DNA of 64,000 bases from Pseudomonadota bacterium. GTDB taxonomy: Bacteria > Pseudomonadota > Gammaproteobacteria > Ga0077536. Below the pieces are notes generated by a model. The model ran no database searches and had not been told where the DNA came from. It was given only the letters and a program-made list of their open reading frames with translations. Shown piece after piece: positions 17,337 through 27,357 of the stretch (its first letter is position 1; every line of letters starts with the position of its first letter). The stretch spans positions 101,109 to 165,108 of the forward strand of contig JADJYF010000015.1 of NCBI GenBank assembly GCA_016719885.1, given 5' to 3'. Made by a program: the position numbers and the translations under genes.

Positions 17337-18563
17337 ATGGTCAATAGCAATATCAAGCCGATTCGTTCGGAGCAGGACTACGAGGCCGCGCTCGCGCGTA
17401 TCGATGCGCTGATGGACGCTGAGCCCGGCACCGTCGAGTTCGATGAACTCGACATCCTGGCCGATCTCGTCGAAGCCTATGAGAACAAACACGAGCCGAT
17501 GGGCTACCCGAGCCCGATAGCCGCCATCGAGTTCCGCATGGAACAGGCCAACCTGAGTCCACGCGACCTCATCCCCTTCATCGGCAGCCGTGCCAAGGTT
17601 TCAGAGGTCCTGTCTGGCAAGCGCGCCATCACCATGCCCATGGCGCGTGCGCTGCACGAACATCTGGCCATCCCAGCGGAAGTTCTACTGCACAAATCGA
17701 GTGATCACGGTGACCAGCCACTGGCCAATCTCGAATGGAGCCGATTCCCGCTGCTCGCGATGGCCAAGCTGGGCTGGATACCCAAAGGCCGCGACCTTGT
17801 CCGCAACGCGGAAGCGATCATCCAAGGCCTTATCGAGCGCGCCGGAGGGCGGAATGTCGCAGGCGCCGTGCTGTACAAGAAGAACGATCACCTTCGCGCC
17901 AACGCCAAGATGGACGCTTACGCCCTCAACGCATGGTGCTGGCAGGTTCTGGCGCAAGCGAACGCGGCCAAGCCCAAAGCAAAATACAAACGCGGCACCG
18001 TCACCCTGGAGTTTCTGAAAACCCTTGCCCGTCTCAGCCGCGCTGCGGACGGACCGCGCCAGGCCAAGGCGCTGCTGGCCAAGCATGGCATACCACTGGT
18101 CATCGTGCCGCACCTGCCCAAGACCTATCTCGACGGCGCAGCCTTGCGCTTAGGTGACGGGCGGCCAGTGATAGGTCTGACACTGCGCTACGACCGCATC
18201 GACAATTTCTGGTTCTGCCTGCTGCACGAACTCGCCCATGTCGGCCGCCACCTGGATCACGACATGGGCGACGCCTTCATCGACGACCTCTCGCTGCGTG
18301 ACGCGGATACTGGCCGCGAAGACTCGAAGGAACGGCAGGCAGATGAATGGGCGGAAGAAGCACTGATTCCACAAACCACCTGGGAGGGCAGCGCGGTTCG
18401 CGAGAACCCCAGCCCGATGGCGGTAATGCATCTGGCCCACGCACTCGAAATTCACCCCGCCGTCGTTGCCGGTCGGGTTCGACATACGCACAAGAACTAC
18501 CGGCTGCTCACGCAATTCGTTGGCAACGGCACGGTTCGCCAGCAATTCGATTCGGCTGATTGA
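17337..18563 (+). CDS. higA: HigA-like antitoxin fused to an ImmA/IrrE-type zinc peptidase domain
   Basis: 408 residues from ATG 17337 (GAGGA 9 nt upstream), far longer than the 90-140 residues of an ordinary HigA. Residues about 1-115 contain the acidic HigA leader (DELDILADLVEAYE) and an HTH (LIPFIGSRAKVSEVLSGKR). The C-terminal half ends in an IrrE/ImmA-like domain with the HELAH zinc site at 297-301 and downstream acidic residues (ERQADEWAEEALIP). HigA represses the operon and neutralises HigB; the peptidase domain suggests regulated proteolysis, perhaps self-cleavage. The length between the domains (about 120-260) is not recognised. Confidence 0.82.
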   Translation: MVNSNIKPIRSEQDYEAALARIDALMDAEPGTVEFDELDILADLVEAYENKHEPMGYPSPIAAIEFRMEQANLSPRDLIPFIGSRAKVSEVLSGKRAITMPMARALHEHLAIPAEVLLHKSSDHGDQPLANLEWSRFPLLAMAKLGWIPKGRDLVRNAEAIIQGLIERAGGRNVAGAVLYKKNDHLRANAKMDAYALNAWCWQVLAQANAAKPKAKYKRGTVTLEFLKTLARLSRAADGPRQAKALLAKHGIPLVIVPHLPKTYLDGAALRLGDGRPVIGLTLRYDRIDNFWFCLLHELAHVGRHLDHDMGDAFIDDLSLRDADTGREDSKERQADEWAEEALIPQTTWEGSAVRENPSPMAVMHLAHALEIHPAVVAGRVRHTHKNYRLLTQFVGNGTVRQQFDSAD

Positions 18564-18589
18564 CCTGGCGGGCGAGCGAGGGCGACTCC

Positions 18590-18715
18590 ATGACGATGAA
18601 CGAAGCGGACACCCGCTATCACCTCATCGACCCGGTGCTCAGGGAAAAAGGCTACGTCAGCCGCGACCGTATCACCCTGGAGACCGTGAACAGGCGCCCA
18701 AGCGCTTCGATGTGA
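18590..18715 (+). pseudogene. Remnant of type I restriction subunit HsdR (N-terminus only)
   Basis: 41 codons from ATG 18590: NEADTRYHLIDPVLREKGY resembles the start of HsdR proteins. After about 34 codons homology ends at a junction near 18690, where sequence of a methyltransferase (HsdM) begins in another frame. The reading frame then hits TGA at 18713-18715. A deletion seems to have removed most of hsdR and the 5' half of hsdM. Not functional. Confidence 0.65.
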
Positions 18716-19687
18716 TCCTCACCAACCCGCCCTTTGGCGGCAAGGAGGGAGCCGACGCCCAGAAGAATTTTTTTCTTTAGAACGAGCGCGACCCAGGTCC
18801 TGTTCGTGCAGGACATCCTCGCCGAGCTTGCATCCGGCGGCACCTGCGCCATCGTGCTGGATGAGGGATTGCTGTTCCGTGCCAATGAGAGCGCGTTCGT
18901 CGAGACCAAGCGCAAATTGGTGGACGAGTGTGATCTCTGGGCAATCGTGAGCCTGCCGGGCGGCGTGTTCTCCACCGCCGGCGCCGGCGTGAAAACCAAC
19001 CTGCTGTTCTTCACCAAGGGCCGCAAGACCGAGCAGATCTGGTATTACGATCTCGCCTGGGTGAAGGTGGGCAAGAAGACGCCCCTGACCCTCGCCCACT
19101 TCGGCTTCGCGCCCGATGGCAGCGCATTGGACGATGCTGGTCTTCCCGCCCTGCTCGTCAACGAATGGCGGAGCGACGATGCCAATGCAGGAAAACCCTT
19201 TCCCAGCTATGCCCGGCAACTGGCGCTGCACGGAACACCGGGAGCCGATAGCCGCTATTCCTGGACAGTGGACTTCGCCGCCCGGCGGGCCAAGGCACGC
19301 GAAGACATGCAGCCGCTGCTTGATGACGCCGCCAGGATCAGGGACGAAGTGATCGACCTCAAAGTGCGCATGAAGCGCATGAAGCAGGACAAGGCGTCGA
19401 GCGAGGACCAGGCACTACTCGATGCGCAGATCCGCGAAAAGGACAGGGCCGCACGCGAATTGGAAACCCAGGCGGCGGGCATCGATGCGGCGGTGTTCGA
19501 CCTCAAGGCCGTCAATCCGCATGCTGTGACCACGGTAGACACGCGCACACCGGCCGAGATCATCGCGAGCATCGAGGCGCATGGGCAGGTGATTGCGGGT
19601 GCGCTGGCCAGACTCTGCGCTCTGCTGGCAAGCGATGCGGTGAATGATGACCACGGAGAAGACGGCGCCGAGGCACCTACGGCGTAA
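18690..19687 (+). pseudogene. Remnant of type I N6-adenine methyltransferase HsdM (C-terminal part, frameshifted)
   Basis: Reads QAPKRFDVILTNPPFGGKEG, containing the catalytic NPPF motif IV, then stops at 18778-18780. The rest continues in the +1 frame (TSATQVLFVQDILAEL onward, to about 19687). The two frames join if one T is removed from the 7-T run at 18768-18774: AAG AAT TTT TTC TTT AGA then continues the family sequence. The S-adenosylmethionine-binding N-terminal part is missing through the deletion at about 18690. The C-terminal helical segment (EVIDLKVRMKRMKQDKASS onward) is preserved. No hsdS is seen. Probably inactive. Confidence 0.78.
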
Positions 19688-19718
19688 ACCTGCCTTGGGC
19701 GAAAGGGACTGGGTTCCC

Positions 19719-20555
19719 CTACTTCCCCGCCACCCGTTTGAGGAACTCCACCGTCACGGCCCCGAACCTGTCGTTCTTGTCACCGGTGATCATGTGCCCG
19801 GCATCGAGCACGTTGAGGTACTCCGCGTGCGGACACAGGTCCAGGAATTCACGCACGCCGTCCTCGCTCACCACGTCGGAGCTGCCGCCGCGCACCAGCA
19901 GTGTCGGGATGCGCAAGCACCGCGCCGCCGCCGACAGGCGTGCGTGACGCAAGGCCAGGTCGCGCTCGCGGCCGTCGAGGAAGCGCGGGTCCCAGTGCCA
20001 GTAGTAGCGGCCGTCCGGGTCGCGGCGCACGTTCTTGGCGAGACCGGCGCTGTTGGCGCTGCGCTGCTCACCCGGGCGATAGCCGCCGATGGCGGCCGCG
20101 ACTTCGTCGAGATTGGCGAAGCCGTCGGCGTGGCGCGCCATGAAGGCCTTGACGCGATCGAAGCCGGCGCGCTCGGTCTGGGGCACGATGTCGACCAACA
20201 CCAGGCCGGCCGCATCGACCGCGCCTTCGCCGGCCGCCGCCAGCGCCGTGTTGCCGCCAAGCGACGCGCCGAGCAGCACCGGGCAGCGACAGCCGAGTTC
20301 GTCAATCACCTGCGCGAGGTCGCGCACGAAGGCGTCCTGCTCGTAGTCCCCCGCCGGCGACCAATCAGAATCGCCATGGCCGCGCGCATCGAAGGCGATG
20401 GCGTGAAAGCCGGCCGCGCCCAGCATCTCGCCGGTGCCGCGCCAGGCATGACGGGTCTGGCCGCCGCCATGCAACAGCACGACCTGCGGCGCACCGACCT
20501 CGCCCCAGGCATCGGCCGCGAGCGTGATGCCTTCCGGCGTCGTCCATTTCATCAT
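19719..20555 (-). CDS. Alpha/beta hydrolase
   Basis: 278 residues from ATG 20555 (or the adjacent ATG 20552); the frame is open further upstream only because it overlaps the broken synthetase gene. The oxyanion-hole segment is LLHGGGQTRHAW, the nucleophile elbow GASLGG contains the catalytic Ser, and the distal His lies in VLDAGHMITGD. The likely acid is in the LVRGGSSDVV region. A general esterase, lactonase or C-C hydrolase type; the substrate is not evident. It lies downstream of the decayed acyl-CoA synthetase gene on the same strand and is convergent with the hsdM remnant 31 bp away. It is one of the few intact genes in this stretch. Confidence 0.85.
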   Translation of the reverse strand: MMKWTTPEGITLAADAWGEVGAPQVVLLHGGGQTRHAWRGTGEMLGAAGFHAIAFDARGHGDSDWSPAGDYEQDAFVRDLAQVIDELGCRCPVLLGASLGGNTALAAAGEGAVDAAGLVLVDIVPQTERAGFDRVKAFMARHADGFANLDEVAAAIGGYRPGEQRSANSAGLAKNVRRDPDGRYYWHWDPRFLDGRERDLALRHARLSAAARCLRIPTLLVRGGSSDVVSEDGVREFLDLCPHAEYLNVLDAGHMITGDKNDRFGAVTVEFLKRVAGK

Positions 20556-20634
20556 CGGCGCCGGCGTGCCGGGCAAGGACTCGCGTGGGTCCGCCGTGGG
20601 TCGTGGACCACCGGCGATGCGATGCGCGCGGCGC

Positions 20635-22592
20635 TCATCCGGCACCTGGCGCCAGGGCCACGCTGCGCACTTCGTCCAGCGCCGCCGGGTTGTCGAGCGA
20701 AGAGAGATCGCCGGGCGGCAACCCGGCGTAGATGTTTCGAATGAGACGCCGCAGGGTCTTTGCCGCTGCGTCTTCGGCAATTGCGAGACGAGGTGCACGG
20801 CGGCGGGACGGAACGGCTTGCCGAGCCCTTCCTGCACCACCACCGCAACGCGCGCCGCGAGCCGCGGCGTCGTCGGTCGCCCTCGGCCTGGCAACGATGA
20901 ACACCACCAGCTTCTCGCCGCTGGCCGCATCCACCATGCCGACCGCGGCGGCATCGGCCACACCCGGCACTTTCAACACCAGTTCCTCGACTTCGGCGGG
21001 CCCGAGACGCTTGCCGGCAATCTTCAAAGTGTCGTCGGAACGGCCGCGCAGAAAGAGTTGCCCGTCGGCGCGCCGCACCGCGAGGTCGCCGTGCAGCCAC
21101 AGGCCCGGCACTTGGCGCCAATAGGTCTCGAGGTAGCGCTCGTCATCCTGCCAGAAGGACTGCGTCATGCCGACGAAGGGTTCGCGCACCGCGAGTTCGC
21201 CGACGGCGTCGGGAAGCGAGGCGCCGTCCGCCGCCACCACGTCGACATCGACGCCGGGCGAGGTGCTGTTGAAGGCGCTCGCCACGATCGGCCGCACCAC
21301 CACCGAGGCCAAGAGCGCGCCCGACACTTCGGTGCCGCCGGTGTAATTGATGAGCGGCAGTTCGCCGCCGCCGAAGTGCCGTTGAAACCAGTGGAAGTGC
21401 TCGGGGGCAATCGCTTCGCCGGCGGTGACGAGCACACGCAGGCTGGAGAAATCGCCGCTGAGACTTTGTTCTTCATGACTCGCCATGCTGCGCACCAGCG
21501 TCGGCGCGGCGCCGAAGTGCGTGACGCGATGACGGCCGATGAGGCTTGCCATGCGCGAGAAGTCCGGCGCGTCGGGTGCGCCGGTGTAACACACGAGTTT
21601 TGCACCGCGCAGCAGCGCCGAACTCATGACGAGCGTGCCGGCTATCCAGCCGAGATCGACCGGCCAGCAGAAGGCGTCCCCCGGCGCGATGTCGAAATGC
21701 ATCAGCGCGTCGTGGGCAATCTTCAAGGGAAAGCCGCCGTGGGTATGCACGATGCCCTTGGGCTTGCCGGTGGTGCCGGAAGTGTAGATGAGGAGGAAGG
21801 GATGATCGGGCGTGACGCTGGCGGGTGCCGTGGCAACGTCCGTCTGTGCATTCAGCAGCGCCGACCAGTTCGCTTCGCCGCGCGGCAATGGCGAAGGCGG
21901 TGCGGCGCCGTCGTTCCACACCACGTGTTGCAAACCCGGCAGTTGTGGCCGCGCCTGCATGACGACGGTGTCCAACCGCACTTCGCGGCCGCGTCGCGTG
22001 AAGGCGCGTGATGCGATGATACGCGCGCATCGGCCGCGCCGAGACGCGATACCACGGCCTCGGCGCCGAAGCCCGAGAACAGGGGCACCGCCACCGCGCC
22101 CAGCCAGGCAATGGCGAGCATGGCCAGCGTCGCTTCGAGGCCGTTGTCCATCAACAGGCCCACGCGGGAGCCGTCCGCCACGCCGAGTGAGGCAAGTGCC
22201 GCCGCGCGCTGCGCGACGGCGGAGCGCAGGTCGCCGTAGCGCACGGACACCTCGCGCCCCGCTTCATCCTCGGCCACGATCGCGACAGCGCCCGCCGCGG
22301 CCTCGCGTTCGCCCCAGGCCAGCACGGTATTCACCCAGTTGAGATGCCCGCCGGGAAACCAGCGTGGGAATTCGCGGCCACGACTCATGTCGGCGTAGCC
22401 GCTCGGCGCCGCGTCCCACTGGATGTCGCACACGCGCATGACCGTCGCCCAGTAGGCGGCCGGCGCGGCGCTGGCGTGGGCCAGCAGGGCGTCGTAATCG
22501 GCGACGCCCAGCGCCGCGACCAGGCGCGCCACGCCGGACGACTCGAGATCCGTCGCGCGCGGCATCCAGGGAGTTTCATTGGTGGCTGTCAT
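20635..22592 (-). pseudogene. Acyl-CoA synthetase (acetyl-CoA synthetase-like), broken by three indels
   Basis: The start at ATG 22592 opens a frame for about 190 residues (MTATNETPW to SRLGAADAR) that is lost near 22015-22020. The homology goes on in another frame (EVRLDTVV, then the motif YTSGTTGKPKG and the C-terminal YLETYWRQVPG, GRSDDTLKIAGKR) as far as LVVFIVARPRATDD. Near 20865 it shifts again to LAARVAVVVQEGLGKPF, and near 20770 shifts back to KTLRRLIRNIYAG, ending at 20635. Span 1,958 bp. The C-terminal pair of indels scrambles about 30 residues just before the catalytic lysine. It is divergent from the LysR gene at 22843. Nearly full length otherwise, so the loss is recent or partly due to sequence error. 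Confidence 0.82.
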
Positions 22593-22842
22593 GACCCCTT
22601 ACCGCTTCGCCAATCTCCGCTCTCGCGCAACGGCGCGGCGGGCGGATGGCGATGAGTATGGGTGAGGTCTGGCCGCGCGTCCCGTCGTGATTGGCGCAAT
22701 GTGCCTTCGCGGATCGAGAAAACGGCGGTCGGGGCGCCATGAAGCCTGGCCCACGATCGCGTTACCATGGTCGCCCGGCGCTCGCGCCGCGCACGCTCAA
22801 TCCATAGTGAGGCTCGATGCCGCGCATCCTGCATCGAAGATC

Positions 22843-23724
22843 ATGTCCAGCCTGACCGTGCAATCCCTGATCCGGCGCGTCGACCTGTTCACCTTGAAGC
22901 TGTTCCTGGCGGCCATCGAGGAAGGACAGATCGGACGCGCCGCGTTCCGCGAACACCTGGCGGCGTCGGCCGCCACCAAGCGCATCCAGGATCTCGAGGA
23001 CCTGCTCGGCATCAAGCTCTTCGACCGTTCCGCGCGCGGCGTGGTGCCAAGCCCGGCGGGGCGCATGGTGGAGAACCATGCGCGACGCATCCTTGCCACG
23101 CTCGAAGCGCGGCGTCGCGATCTTGCCGAGTTGTCCGAAGGCGTGCGCGGCCACGTGGCGGTGGCGGCGCCCGGCATCATGATCGTGCAGTTCCTGGCGC
23201 GTGAGATCGGCGAATTCACGCAGCGCTTTCCGCTGGTCGAAGTGACCCTGCACAACGGCATCAACGCCGAGGTGCTGCGCAGCCTGCGGGAAGGAGAAGT
23301 CGACATCGCGTTCTTCTCCCACGTCGAAGGCAGCGCCTATGACGGTATCGACAGCACCGAATGTCGCGATGATCGCCTGGTGGCGGTGGTGCCGATAGGG
23401 CATCCGCTCACGCAGGCCGCCAGCGTGTCGCTGGAAGCGCTGCTCGACCAGGATCTCATCAGCCTCGGCGAGGGCACCACCATCCTCGCGCAGTTGCGTC
23501 ATGCCGCGCGCAGCCTCGCCAGCGCCGGTCTCGGCGTGGCCCTGCAACCTGCCAGCATCGCCTATTCCGACGAACTGGACCGCGTATGCACGCTGCCGGT
23601 CGAAGGCGACTGGGCCAAGCGCAGCTATCGCATCGGCTACCTCGCCGGCCGCGCGCTGTCGCCGGCGGCGGAAGCCTTCATCGCGCAGATCACCGCTGCC
23701 CATCTCGCCGCCCCCGAAGCCTGA
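22843..23724 (+). CDS. LysR-family transcriptional regulator, probably with an internal deletion
   Basis: 293 residues from ATG 22843; upstream in-frame codons lack homology. The N-terminal winged helix is clear (LKLFLAAIEEGQIGRAAF, then AATKRIQDLEDLLGIKLFDR). The effector domain starts at 'VAVAAPGIMIVQFL'. Between 'LRHAARSLA' and 'SAGLGVALQPASIA' the usual loop of about 20 residues (an 'RSFDAMCRMV'-like helix) seems missing, in frame. That segment lines the effector pocket in relatives, so ligand sensing may be lost. It is transcribed divergently from the broken synthetase gene and upstream of the CoA-lyase remnant; it likely once controlled them. Confidence 0.8.
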   Translation: MSSLTVQSLIRRVDLFTLKLFLAAIEEGQIGRAAFREHLAASAATKRIQDLEDLLGIKLFDRSARGVVPSPAGRMVENHARRILATLEARRRDLAELSEGVRGHVAVAAPGIMIVQFLAREIGEFTQRFPLVEVTLHNGINAEVLRSLREGEVDIAFFSHVEGSAYDGIDSTECRDDRLVAVVPIGHPLTQAASVSLEALLDQDLISLGEGTTILAQLRHAARSLASAGLGVALQPASIAYSDELDRVCTLPVEGDWAKRSYRIGYLAGRALSPAAEAFIAQITAAHLAAPEA

Positions 23725-23908
23725 CGCCGGCCCTGACGGTCCGAGTGGCGTGGCCTCGGCGCACGGCCGCTTCGCGATTCGAGAATCACCGCTTCTTGCC
23801 TTTGCGCTTGGCCGCTCAATCGGCCGACGCTAGCGTGTCCAGCAAACGCGAGTCCGGGCTTCGACCCGGCGCTCCGGCCTCGCGACCCAGCCGCAACGGG
23901 AGAAGCCC

Positions 23909-24797
23909 ATGGCCATGCAAGCAATGAAACGCGTCCGATCCTTCCTGTTCGTACCGGGCAACAAGGCCTCGATGATCGACAAGGCCGCCGGCGCGCGCGC
24001 CGATGCCCTGATTCTCGACCTGGAGGACAGCGTGCCGCCGGACCTCAAGCTCGAGGCGCGTGCCATCGTCGCCTCCAAGCTGGCGCCGCTCGCCGCCCAC
24101 GGCCAGCGCGTCTACGTGCGCATCAACCGCAGACCGCCCATGTACGAGTTCGACGACGTGCTGGCAGTGGTCGGCCCGCACCTCGAAGGTATCTTCATTT
24201 CCAAGACCAATGGCCCGGAGGACATCGACTGCATCGGCATGATGCTGTCGGAAGCCGAGTTCCGACAGGGCATGGACATCGGTACCACGCGCGTCATGCC
24301 GCTGCTCGAAACCGCGCTCGATGGAGCTCTGTTACGAGATCGCGAAGAAGGAGCGCGTCGCGGCGCTGATCGGCGCCACCGCTAGGAACGCCGACACCGC
24401 GCGTGCCCTCGGCTACGTGTGGTCGGCGGCCGGCCGCGAATCGCTGTATTTCAAATCGCGGGTGGTGATGGCGGCGCGCGCCGCCGGCAAGCTGCCGATA
24501 GGCGGCATCTGGCAGCAGGTGCACGACACCGAGGGTCTGCGCGCCTTCGTCACCGCCAGCCGCGAACTCGGCATGACCGGCGAACTGCTGCTGCATCCCT
24601 CCAATGTCGCCATCACCAACGAAGTGTTCAGCCCTTCGGCCGACGAAGTGGCCTACTACCAGGGCATGATCGACGCCCATGCCAGGGCCGAGGCCGAGGG
24701 TCGTGCGTCCTGCATCTATGACGGCGAACACATCGACATCGCCCACGTTGCGACCGCGCGCGAGATCATCGAACTCGCGGCATCGCTCGCCGCATGA
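23909..24797 (+). pseudogene. HpcH/HpaI (CitE-like) CoA-ester lyase, frameshifted
   Basis: Starts at ATG 23909 (GGGAG 7 nt upstream). The family N-terminus is KRVRSFLFVPGNKASMIDKA, then the metal-binding 'ALILDLEDSVPP'. Near 24320, after LLETALD, the frame is lost; the remainder (LCYEIAKKERVAALIGATARN to the C-terminus) lies in another frame and ends at TGA 24797. The total of 889 bp is one base more than 296 codons, so a single indel accounts for the break. The intact enzyme would cleave or form beta-hydroxyacyl-CoA (citramalyl/malyl-CoA type). The second fragment has an internal ATG at 24321 but lacks the active-site N-terminal half. Confidence 0.82.
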
Positions 24798-24896
24798 GCG
24801 CGGGGGCGGCAAGTGATCCCGGTGAGCATTTCCAATAAGGTGCCGGAGCTGCCGAAGCGCAGCCGATCACTTGACCGTTGCCCTGGAGATGCACCG

Positions 24897-26136
24897 ATGA
24901 ATACCACCCTCACCCGACCCCTGAACGGCATACGCGTGCTCGATCTCACCGTCGCCCTGGCCGGCCCCTATGGTTCGCTGCTGATGGGCGGCCTCGGCGC
25001 CGAAGTCATCCGCGTCGAGGCGCCGGGCGGCAGCGACATCGCGCGCAGCAATCCGCCCTTCGTCGGCGCCGAGGGCATTCACTTCGGGCCGGGCGATGCC
25101 GATGACATCGCGCTGTGCATGCTCAATCGCGCACGCAACAAGAAGAGCATCACGCTGGACTTGAAGAGGCACGAGGGGCTCACGCTGTTGAAGCGCCTGG
25201 TCGAACAGGTCGACGTGGTCATGGAGAACATGAGCGACGGCACCGCCGAGCGTCTCGGCGTCGGCTACGAGGCGCTGGCGGCGGTCAATCCGCGCATCGT
25301 CTATGCCTCCATCAATGCCCTCGGCGATCCGAGTCTCTATCCCGGCTTGAAGGGCATGGACATCATCGTGCAGGCCTTGTCGGGCCTGATGGGCGTGACC
25401 GGTTTCGCCGATGGCCCGCCGACCCGCGTCGGCCTGCCCATCGCCGATCTGCTGGCGCCGCTGTTCGCGGTCAACGGCATCCTCGCCGCACTCATCCACC
25501 GCGGACGTACGGGCCAGGGCCAGCACGTCGAAGTATCGATGCTCGACTGCATGGCTTCGCTCATCGCCGAGGAACATTTCGACGCCTACGAGCGCGCCGG
25601 CTACGCCATCCGCACCGGCAACTACCACGACCGCCTGGTCCCTTTCGGCGTCTACCAGGCGAGCGACGGTTATGTCGCCATCATCGCCATGATGCCCGAG
25701 TGGTTTCGCAGTCTCATGGAAGCCATCGGCAAGCCGGAACTCATCGACGACCCGCGCTACAGCACGCGCGGTCCGCGCATGCAGCACGCCGCGACCTTGA
25801 ACGCCTTGATCGAAGACTGGACGCGCACGCGGACCAGCGCCGAGATCCTCGCCGAGCTGCATGAGCGGCGCCGCATACCGAGCGCGCCGGTGCGCACGCC
25901 ACGGCAGATGCTCGCCGACCCACGGCTGCGTGCACGGGCGCGGTGGTGGATCTCGCGCATCCGGTGTTCGGCGCGGTGGATGCCACCGGCATGGGGCTGC
26001 CCATTCATTTCTCGGCCTGCCATGCGCAGTTCGACCGGCCGCGGCCGAATTGCTCGGCGCGTCGAACACCGAGATCTATGGCGAGTGGTTGCGGCTGGAC
26101 GCTGAAGAACAGGCCAGCTGCGTGACGCCGGCGTGA
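24897..26136 (+). pseudogene. CaiB/BaiF-type CoA transferase, two frameshifts near the 3' end
   Basis: ATG 24897 with GGAG 9 nt upstream. About 345 residues of good family sequence follow: 'LNGIRVLDLTVALAGPYG', the catalytic-Asp region 'YPGLKGMDIIVQALSGLMGVTG', and 'LVPFGVYQASDGYVAI'. Near 25940 the frame is lost and the continuation reads VVDLAHPVFGAVDATGMGLP. Near 26040 a second shift gives AELLGASNTEIYGEWL to TGA 26136. As written, the main frame ends at 26105 with about 60 foreign residues. The catalytic core is intact, so residual function cannot be ruled out. Class III CoA transferases move CoA between acyl-CoA and a free acid. Confidence 0.78.
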
Positions 26137-26137
26137 T

Positions 26138-26473
26138 TTGAATGACAACGAACCAGGGGCAAACACCGTGCAGGACATCTACCGTCGCAGCATGCCGGAA
26201 GTCGTATTGGTAATGTGCCCAGGCTGGGTGAAAACCCAGCTCGCCGATGACGTCATCAAGTTTCTCGCCAAACGCGACGGTATCAGCGAGGAAGAGGCCT
26301 ATCACCGCTCGACGCGCCACATTCCCATGCGTCGCGTGTCGCAGCCCCACGAGATTGCCGCGGTATGTGCATTTCTTTCCTCCAGCGATGCGGCCATGGT
26401 CACCGGCCACGTGATGGTGGTGGACGGCGGCGGCGCGGCGGTGGACGTCGCGACCATTGAACTCGACGTCTGA
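26138..26473 (+). pseudogene. SDR (3-oxoacyl reductase-like), C-terminal fragment
   Basis: Only the last about 95 residues of a short-chain dehydrogenase are present: 'CPGWVKTQLADDVI', 'EEEAYHRSTRHIPMRRVSQPHEIAAVCAFLSS' and 'VTGHVMVVDGGG'. The NAD(P)-binding TGxxxGxG loop and the Ser-Tyr-Lys catalytic residues are absent; intact enzymes have about 250 residues. The frame opens with a TTG one base after the preceding stop. A 5' deletion is the simplest reading. It cannot be catalytically active. Confidence 0.78.
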
Positions 26474-26488
26474 AGTCCAGGAGCCGTC

Positions 26489-27344
26489 ATGAAACTCAAG
26501 ACCCCGCTGTGCGAACTGCTCGGCATCGAATATCCCATCCTGCAGGCCGGCATGGGCGGCGTGGCATTCGGCCCGCTCGCCGCCGCGGTATCCAAGGCCG
26601 GTGGCCTCGGCACCATTGCCGCCATTTCGCCCACCCCCGCGCGTGTCGAGCAGGAGATCAAGCTGGTGCGCGGCATCACCGACAAGCCGGTGTGCGTGGA
26701 CATCGGTTTCCGACGCGTGCGCCCAAGGAATTGTCGGAAGTCACCATCGATACGCTGCCCGGTCCCATCCAGACCCTCACCCGTGAAATCGAAGCACTCG
26801 GCATCGAGGTCAAGCCGGTGGACGACAAGGCCATGGCGGTCGACGACGCCAGGGAAAAACTCGAGATCTGCGTCCGGCACAAGGTGGAGGTGGTGGCCTG
26901 CGCGCTCGGCGATCCGCAACGGCGCCGACGTGGTGGTGCAGGGCACGGAGGGCGGTGGTCACACCGGTGACGTGGGGCTCATCACGCTGCTCGCCGAAGT
27001 GCTGGAATTCGCCACCGTGCCGGTGGTCGCGGCCGGCGGTATCGTCAACGGCGCGCAGATTGCCGCCGCATTGACGCAAGGCGCGCAGGGTGTGTGGCTG
27101 GGCACGCGCTTCATCAGCACGCCGGAGTCGAGCGTCGGTCCGAATTACAAGCAGTCCATCGCCGAAGCTTCCCATGACTCGACCATCCGCTCGCTGCTGT
27201 TCGACGGTCTGTACGTGCGCCAAATCCGCAACCGTTTCACCGAGGTGTGGGAAGGCCACGAGCACGAGATGCTGCCCTATCCCTGCAGCGCGTGGTGCAG
27301 GGACCGCCGCGCTGCGCAGCGTCGGCAAGCGCGTGCAGTTCTGA
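26489..27344 (+). pseudogene. Nitronate monooxygenase/2-nitropropane dioxygenase-like, several indels and a deletion
   Basis: Starts at ATG 26489 (CTPLCELLGIEYPILQAGMGG-like beginning, the FMN site of the family). The frame is lost near 26710; the continuation PTRAPKELSEVTIDTLPGP runs in another frame to about 26920. It then returns to the first frame with ADVVVQGTEGGGHTGDVG and AAGGIVNGAQIAAAL. Near 27290 it shifts again, and the true C-terminus (GTAALRSVGKRVQF) ends at TGA 27342-27344. Some 40-60 residues expected between 'ACALGD' and 'NGADVVV' are also missing. The intact family oxidises nitronates or acts on enoyl substrates using FMN. Confidence 0.78.
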
Positions 27345-27357
27345 GCAGGAGCACGAC

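Noticed and set aside
18768..18780. Programmed ribosomal frameshift at the T-run of hsdM
   Set aside because: The needed shift is +1, not the -1 favoured by slippery T runs, and no stimulatory stem was seen; the gene also lacks its 5' half.
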